Assembly (NCBI GenBank): GCA_015680905.1
Contig: CM027379.1
Span: forward strand, 90,171,501 to 90,235,500
Direction: 5' to 3'
Length of the DNA: 64,000 bases
From: Coptis chinensis
Taxonomy: Eukaryota; Streptophyta; Magnoliopsida; Ranunculales; Ranunculaceae
Made by a program: the position numbers and the translations under genes. Below, in pieces: positions 58,048 through 64,000 of the stretch (position 1 is its first letter; each line of letters begins with the position of its first letter). The notes under the pieces are model-generated. The model saw only the letters and a list, made by a program, of their open reading frames with translations, ran no database searches and was not told the DNA's origin.

Positions 58048-58969
58048 TTAGGGCGCATCCAATCGAGGATCATCATGTGTGAAGTGCCACTCTTTAGCAT
58101 CATGCCAGTTAATAATGGCTTGCCATAGTTTGCTCCATTTTGTAGCTCTAGATCAGTCTAAGTGTCGCAACATTTTATTGCCATTCGAGTAGCAAGGACC
58201 GTTCTTCAGGTACCTTGAACAAAGATCGCCATACCAAACCGTAAGAACGAATTATTTTATTTGCGGGACACATGGAATCTACCCAATCGGTAAAATTGGC
58301 GAAAATTGTGGGAAGAAGACTTTCATTAAAGCGGTGCGTGGGTTAAAGTAAATAATAGTGTCTAAAGTCCCTATCTCGTTTCAAATTCTAAACTATATAG
58401 TGAGTGATGTTGAAAAATGTATCTTTGTTGAGCAAGTGCATTGAAGGCGATGTAGGAAGACTCATTGGCGATGAAAAATGCCAATTGCCCATGATGTTTA
58501 GAAGGATAAATAACATTGCATTCCCTACGTTCATCGTCATGCTTGCAAGGGGGAATGTTTTGGTCAGTCATTCTCCGTGCGTTTCGTTCTTCCCCGAGAC
58601 CCGGCACCATAAGAGTAGCGAAAGGTAGGCCAAGAGAAGGAATTGTAAGTGTTTTGAGAGATGTAGGGCCGAGTGGCGGTTGGCTCTTGATAATGTAAGT
58701 CCATAGTCATAGCTATTAGAGGTTCAGGAAAAACATGGTGTGTATCGCCAAGTCGGACTGTGAAGCCATCAAGGAAGAAACCATGTGCACGGTTGAAAGC
58801 AGTTGTGTCTTCCATATGAGCATAAAAGTATGCAGCCAAACTCAGAGAATAAGTTTGCTCAAGTTGAAGAACGAGGGAAGACTAACCAATGTCGGCAATG
58901 AAGTCCATAAGAGGGAGAGTCCATCATAGCTTGGAAATATTGTTCAGGAATGATTTGTGGAGTCGACAT
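58048..58969 (-). pseudogene. B2 ORF3, right copy, broken
   Basis: Copy of 22800-23734. LGDTHHVFPEPLIAMTMDL is retained. One altered patch lies inside. Confidence 0.58.
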
Positions 58970-59103
58970 CTTGAGAGAAAAAGATGGAGCTTGTAAGAGA
59001 GGGAGTTTAAGAACAATTATGCAACAAAAACTTAGCTTAGAAAGTGAAGATTAATTCTGTTTGAGTAAAGAAAGGGATGAAATATGAGATCTAAGATGTG
59101 CAA

Positions 59104-59368
59104 TTTAGTTTAGTTTAGTTTAGTTTAACATTATAATCTAAAATCTCTACAATCATAGTTTTTAATCCCTTAAACTCCCTTTCCAGTCCTGTCCTTCACA
59201 TAACATACACTTAAAAGTGGAACGATACCCTACTTATCCTTTACTTATTGAGGGATAATTAGGTTTTGATATGCTTCTATTTTGTTCAACGACCTTCATC
59301 CATCTACATCATCTATCTACATCATCCACATCCCATATACCATCTCACACAAAAAAAGAAGCTGGTCA
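59104..59368 (+). repeat. Truncated 5' LTR of A' (right copy)
   Basis: Copy of 23869-24133; begins inside (TTTAG)n at the same junction with B2. Confidence 0.8.
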
Positions 59369-59370
59369 AA

Positions 59371-59388
59371 TGGCGCCGCTGTCAGGGA
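59371..59388 (+). promoter_or_regulatory. Primer-binding site of A' (right copy)
   Basis: TGGCGCCGCTGTCAGGGA, followed about 50 bp later by a second TGGCGCCGCTACC. Confidence 0.75.
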
Positions 59389-59967
59389 TATAATTAATTG
59401 TAGCCCTGGAAGAAGGTCAAATGGCGCCGCTACCGGTTTAAGTTGTTTATATTTAATGTTTTCTTTCAAGATTAGAAGTTTGGATCTTGAGGTAATTTTA
59501 GCCGTATCATCCATCCTTTTGAGAAAGAGAGAAGCTTGAAGGACATCTCGAAGACAAGATCTACCATCCAGGTTAGTTGAATCTTCATTCTTTTTATTTC
59601 ATTCTTAGTATAGTTGCATCGTAGTTTAGTTTTATTGCTTTCTAGTATAATTGCATTTATGACCTTTTCAACAATTAAAGTTGTAAGCCAACACAGTGAA
59701 ACATCAAACTCTAGTGTTTATTTTCTGAATCTTGACAAACGGACTATCGTCTGTGGGCCGTGGTACTTAAGCAATCCAAGTGATTCACCATAACCCTATA
59801 AGAGATAGCTTTAGACAACAGACGAGATACTAGCTGCAAAGCCCAACCCAGTTAAAGGAAAGTAGTTTTGCATATTAGTATAATTTAGAATAGTTGCATA
59901 TTAGTTTAATTGCATTCAAGCATAGTAGGATAGTTTTTCATCATCTTTGCATAACATTTTCTAGTGT
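59389..59967 (+). other. 5' leader of A' (right copy)
   Basis: Copy of 24154-24732; no gene. Confidence 0.7.
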
Positions 59968-61695
59968 ATGCCCCGTCGTCCCAATCGTCGTCCAGTAAGA
60001 ACACAACAGTGGACAAGGTTTAATAACCGACTCACAAGAATACTAGACAAGATTGATACAATGGCCGCACGCAATGATGGAGGTGTTACGGAACCGAATA
60101 ATGGTGGAGCTATCCCACCCATGGAAGAATATCAGAGGAAGAAGCTGAGCGATTTCTATTCGCCAATCATTGGAGACCCACCCAGTAGTATTATTTTTCC
60201 AGAGACAGAATCCAACTAGTTTGAACTTAGAGCATCACTAATCTCTATGCTTCCAAAGTTCAACGGTTCAGACAATGTTTAGCCTTATGTTCACATGAAC
60301 AAATTTTTATCAGTCCTCAGAACTTTCAAGAACCAGAATATCAAAGATGAGAGTATCAAGTTGATTCTTTTTTCGCTCTCACTCGAAGGTAAAGCCTCTG
60401 AATGGTTAACTGCACAACCGATCAATTCAATAGATTCCTGGGAGAAGTTAAGAACGAAGTTTATGAACAAGTTCTACCCACCCCAGAAGACAGATGACAT
60501 GCAATAAGCTATTAGCAATTTCAAAAAGAAGGTGACTGAAGAATCATCAAAGCTAGGAGAAATTCAATAATCTGCTAGTCTCATGTCCACATCATAGATA
60601 CGACAAGAGCACACTAGTTCATTTTTTCTATCGAGGACTCTCGATGATGAACAAGCAGATGATATAGTCAATGCACAAAGGCAAGTTTACATCAATAGAT
60701 GGAGAGGAAGCTTACAACTTTCTCGAGAATTTAGCTGAAGAAACACAACAATGGACTACTAGCAAAGAGGATGTCGCTAGCATGGAGAGGGAGCCAAAGC
60801 AATTTGGTTACCCAGCACATGAACAATCAGATCAAGAACTGAAGTCTACATTGGCTAGACTAGCCACTAGCATTGAAACTTTGAGTAAGAAATTCAATCA
60901 GTTATCCATGAATCCCTCCAAGATCAACAAGTCTCAAGCTAAATCTCTCCCAATCATGCAAGTTAGCCAATACTATGAAGTCTGTTCGGACACTTCCCAT
61001 GCAACTCTAGAATGTCCTGGTTACTATCAACATGCATCAGTTGGAGAGTACAATATAAACTTATTTCAGAGGCCCAACCAAGGTGGTAATAACTTTCAAG
61101 GCAATTATTAGAGACAGAACGCTGAACCCCCAGGTTCTCAAGATCAAAGTTATATTCCACAGATAAGGCAAGCTTCATAGTTGGTTCCTCAACAACAATT
61201 ATACTCTCAGCAGAATTCCAATACAAGTGGAGAGTTAGTGCCGATCCTAGGAGAAATTATGCCGCACTGCCAACCCGAGAATGCAATTACTTTGCTATCA
61301 CATAAAAATCAAAAGTTTGAAAGTGTTCTAGAGCTTCTTGCACAGTCTCAGCTCAATCTCCAGCAATCTCAGGCAAGTCAATGTTCTAGAATGGAGTCTC
61401 TAGAGGCTAAGGTCGACCAACTCACCACTGCTTTGTCTGTAAAGACACAAGCCACTCAACCTAGCTTTTTGGAACCAATATTGAAGAGTGAAGATGTATG
61501 CCACATTGGGACAACTGCTAGTATTGATCACCTCCATGATCATGTCAACTCAGTTACTACTCTCAGATCAAGATTGAAGATAGACAACAAGGTTGACTTA
61601 CCTTCTCATGAAGACATTGTTACAGAGCAATCGGTCAAGATTTCAAATGAAGTTCGAAAGAAAGTGGGAGAAATCCTTTCAACTCCCATTTGTTA
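59968..61695 (+). pseudogene. A' gag (right copy)
   Basis: Copy of 24733-26465: MPRRPNRRPVRTQQW start, FSLSLEGKASEWLTAQP core, CEVCSDTSHATLEC knuckle, MESLEAKVDQLTTAL coiled coil. Unlike the left copy it runs on into protease. Broken. Confidence 0.82.
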
Positions 61696-61756
61696 AGATA
61701 AACAAGACAAGATATGCAAGAATGCCAAAGAGAAAGAAGAGCATACACATGCTGAT

Positions 61757-62683
61757 GTGTTTGTACCAAAGGCACCTTTTCCTATGTTTTTTGCTCAAAG
61801 CAAAAAGGACAAGCAATTTTTAGAGATGAAGGAAGCATTTGAGAAAGATAACATTAATATCCCCTTTTTTAAATCAATTAAGCAGTTGCCATCATATGCC
61901 AAATTCTTGAAGGATGCATGCAACATAAAGAGAAGTACTCATGTTACAAAGCGAGCATTTCTAGCTGGACAAACAACATCTATTATCCATCAGCAAGCTC
62001 CAGTCAAGCTCAAAGATCCAGGAAATCCTACAATATCATGCAAGTTAGGAGAAAAATTCACAGGTAATGCTCTTTTAGTCCTTGGTGCTAGTGTTAATCT
62101 CTTGCCATATCATGTGTACCGAGGGTTGGGCCTGGAGAACCTAAAGCCTACAAAAGTCAAATTGAAGTTAGCTGACCATTCTACCAAGATTCCCAGAGGC
62201 ATAGTTGAGGATGTTCTTGTTCAAGTAGCTAATTTCTACTATCCAGTGGATTTGATTGTGATAGCCACCAAGGAGACCTTTAATAAAATTCCAATTATTC
62301 TAGGCCGACCTTTCCTCGCTACCGCAAAAGCTTTGATAAATTGTCACAACGGTGAAATGAAGATCAACTTTGGTAAGATGTCCATGGACATAAATATCTT
62401 TCACCTGTTGAATAAGGATTGTGATGACACCGAAGGTGGAGAGGTGTACTTCCTTGATAGCATGATACAAGAATCCTTCCCATTTGAAGATTCAATTGAG
62501 AGTGCTCAATCTACAGAAAACTGTGATACCACAGAGGTGTTGCTAGCCATGTTCTTGGAATCTCTGCATAAAATTCAGGATTTAAGTGAGTATAATGGAA
62601 AATTGGCAGAGAGAGTATCATATCTTGAGAAGATGAACTCTACATTTAAGGATGAACAACAGACTTCTACCCAAAAAAATTAG
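61757..62683 (+). CDS. A' protease region
   Basis: 308-codon open stretch equivalent to 4275-5408 of A. KAPFPMFFAQSKKDKQFLEM linker, then VLGASVNLLPYHVYRGLGL (active-site loop region), LADHSTKIPRGIVEDVLVQV, IPIILGRPFLATAKALIN, and an acidic tail with LEKMNSTFKDEQQTS. Immediately followed by the coiled-coil/knuckle segment, with no RT, as in A. Confidence 0.78.
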   Translation: MFVPKAPFPMFFAQSKKDKQFLEMKEAFEKDNINIPFFKSIKQLPSYAKFLKDACNIKRSTHVTKRAFLAGQTTSIIHQQAPVKLKDPGNPTISCKLGEKFTGNALLVLGASVNLLPYHVYRGLGLENLKPTKVKLKLADHSTKIPRGIVEDVLVQVANFYYPVDLIVIATKETFNKIPIILGRPFLATAKALINCHNGEMKINFGKMSMDINIFHLLNKDCDDTEGGEVYFLDSMIQESFPFEDSIESAQSTENCDTTEVLLAMFLESLHKIQDLSEYNGKLAERVSYLEKMNSTFKDEQQTSTQKN

Positions 62684-62710
62684 TTGCTAGAGAATTAGCT
62701 TAAAGAAGTT

Positions 62711-63120
62711 TTGGAAAAACAACAGAATCTAGAAACTGAAATGAGTCTTCTGAAGCAGAAAGTGGACCATATTGATAAGAAGAATTTCACTGCTGAAGCT
62801 TCTTCTACATCATCATTGTCTGAACGAGAGAAGAATGTGAACCAGTCTACCGCCCACCTTGAGCGCAGTCAGCCAGACATCCATTATCATTACTGTGGTG
62901 GTAAAGGGCACATCAGATACTACTGTCCTGTTAGAAAAAAACATTTTCGTCAATCTTCTACACAGAGAAACCACAAGGCCTATCACACAATCATCAGACC
63001 TGAAATAGTTCAAGGTAGAGAAGCAACTTCATAAGCAATCTTTCCAGCATATCAAGGAGTATTTTTGACAACCCACAAGGTGAGACCTCCTCGTCCTACA
63101 AACATTTGCCAGATTTAGGT
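62711..63120 (+). pseudogene. A' coiled coil plus CCHC knuckle segment
   Basis: MEKQQNLETEMSLLKQKVDH coiled coil, Ser-rich linker, YHYCGGKGHIRYYC (knuckle region), then a basic tail and a VRKSDLLTPN-like end near 63145. Second independent copy of this unusual module. Partly broken. Confidence 0.62.
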
Positions 63121-63319
63121 AAGAAAATCTGATCTCCTCACTCCAAATTGATAATGCATGATATATAGTCTTAGGGATCTGACTTAGAAAGACCTAACAA
63201 AAAAAAAAAAAAAAACTTGGTAAAAGGAAATGTTCCTATTTTTGGGATTAATTTTGATATTTGGCATCAATGGTAACATCTTCCCTTTTTCTCATTCATT
63301 TCATTTACTTAATTTCTAT

Positions 63320-63358
63320 ACATTGAGAACAATGCATATGTTAAGTTGGGGGAGGGTG
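63320..63358 (+). promoter_or_regulatory. Internal polypurine signature of A'
   Basis: ACATTGAGAACAATGC, then TTAAGTTGGGGGAGGGTG, matching 3621-3660 of A. Confidence 0.75.
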
Positions 63359-64000
63359 TACTTGAGAAATGAATTTCAAAAATTAGTTTTCAAAAACAAA
63401 AATATTTTTATTTCTATATCAGTGGCATGAGAAAAATAAATTTTAATGATGAGTCTTGGATATAGATTCTATACTGCTTATTGTTGAGTTTGATAGATAG
63501 TTGATATTATTGATTTTATTACCACTTAGACTATTTATTATGCTCAGACATAGTTCTTGTTGATAGAATTCTTTATCAAGGCACCACCATAGTACTTGGT
63601 CAGTTTTGTGTACATTTGTTAGAAGCGAGATTTAATCCCTAGTAAATTGGAAGCAGATTTTTTTAAACTTAGCTCGCGAGACTTGAGCTTTATACCCATT
63701 CTTTGGAGAGTTCTTACAAAAAATCCAAGTCTTAGTGACTCAATCTTTCAGTTCTTTATGTCGTTGTAATATAGTATCATTATTCGTTGATTTGGTTAAT
63801 TACGAAGTGACATCAACTGGGGAGATAGCCATTAGGTCTTGTAGTCTATTCAAAACAGAGTATCATACTGATAAGTCAAGTAATGAACCCATTCAGCCTT
63901 TATCCCACCTAGTAGGACCATCATGTTAAACCTTTTTGAGCCTTACAATAAGCCATTTTCTTTCATAAAACCCTTTACTCTTTTACCCAACTCCAAACAA
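63359..64000 (+). other. 3' untranslated region of A' (start)
   Basis: Plus-strand counterpart of A 2960-3620. No gene. Continues past the window. Confidence 0.72.

Larger units (their letters stand above)
47393..61695. repeat. Right copy of the 14.3 kb direct segmental duplication
   Basis: Copy of 12167-26465. Most of it is nearly identical. Several short patches (about 48660-49200, 51180-51560, 52000-52310, 53100-53480, 58200-58600) are much more different, with many small indels. Confidence 0.85.
59104..64000 (+). mobile_element. Element A' (right copy), running off the window
   Basis: Plus-strand gag-protease-only element: truncated LTR, primer-binding site, leader, gag, protease, coiled-coil/knuckle segment, internal polypurine signature, start of the 3' tail. 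About 1.1 kb of interior plus the 3' LTR should lie beyond 64000, judging by A. Confidence 0.82.

Noticed and set aside
1-64000. CRISPR arrays, bacterial operons, host gene exons, DNA transposons with terminal inverted repeats
   Set aside because: None seen. Nearly all sequence is accounted for by LTR elements or their fragments.

Overview
The window is a plant, probably dicot, heterochromatic repeat block made almost wholly of Ty3/gypsy LTR retrotransposons of the Athila/Tat (non-chromovirus) kind. It is AT-rich. I see no host gene, rRNA, tRNA or CRISPR array. The plant assignment rests on Athila-type gag, protease (DLGAS / ILGRPFLATA), RT and integrase motifs, the plant-type primer-binding site (TGGNGCCGNTGTCGGGGA) and the 3' signature GAGGACAA...TTTGGGGGTG before the 3' LTR.

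Layout, left to right. (1) 1-263 and 9063-19394 are one minus-strand autonomous element, B1: gag, protease, RT/RNase H, integrase, then a cluster of small 3' genes. Its 3' tail is split by element A (264-9057, minus), a complete gag-protease-only element with 1.5-1.6 kb LTRs and a perfect ATGGG target duplication. (2) 19395-23734 is the 3' half of a second element, B2, whose 3' LTR sits inside B1 gag. (3) 23869-26465 is A', a plus-strand relative of A with a truncated 5' LTR. (4) 26466-44416 is a third long minus-strand element, B3, about 18 kb with both LTRs, inserted in A' gag. (5) 44417-47392 is a plus-strand fragment, D, of a fourth related element. (6) 47393-61695 repeats 12167-26465 in direct orientation, including the same nested junctions; A' then runs on to the window end at 64000.

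The unusual part lies between integrase and the 3' LTR of the B-type elements. There I find up to three ORFs (ORF1, ORF2, ORF3) that look like diverged paralogues of one plant-transposon-associated domain, plus a 39-codon single-pass membrane protein missed by normal ORF length cutoffs. Several of these are preceded by their own TATAAAT box 40-110 nt upstream of the ATG. The micro-protein and its TATA box recur in three clearly diverged elements (B1, B3, D). All A and B elements in which both ends can be seen carry a polypurine signature twice, and A, B2 and B3 share a small hairpin in the 3' untranslated tail. This suggests that the gag-protease-only A elements borrow replication signals, and perhaps enzymes, from B elements.

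Most coding regions are fossils with multiple breaks. Parts of 33000-46400 and several short patches of the right-hand duplicate differ in a way that looks more like consensus-sequence error than evolution, so fine-scale reading there is unsafe.
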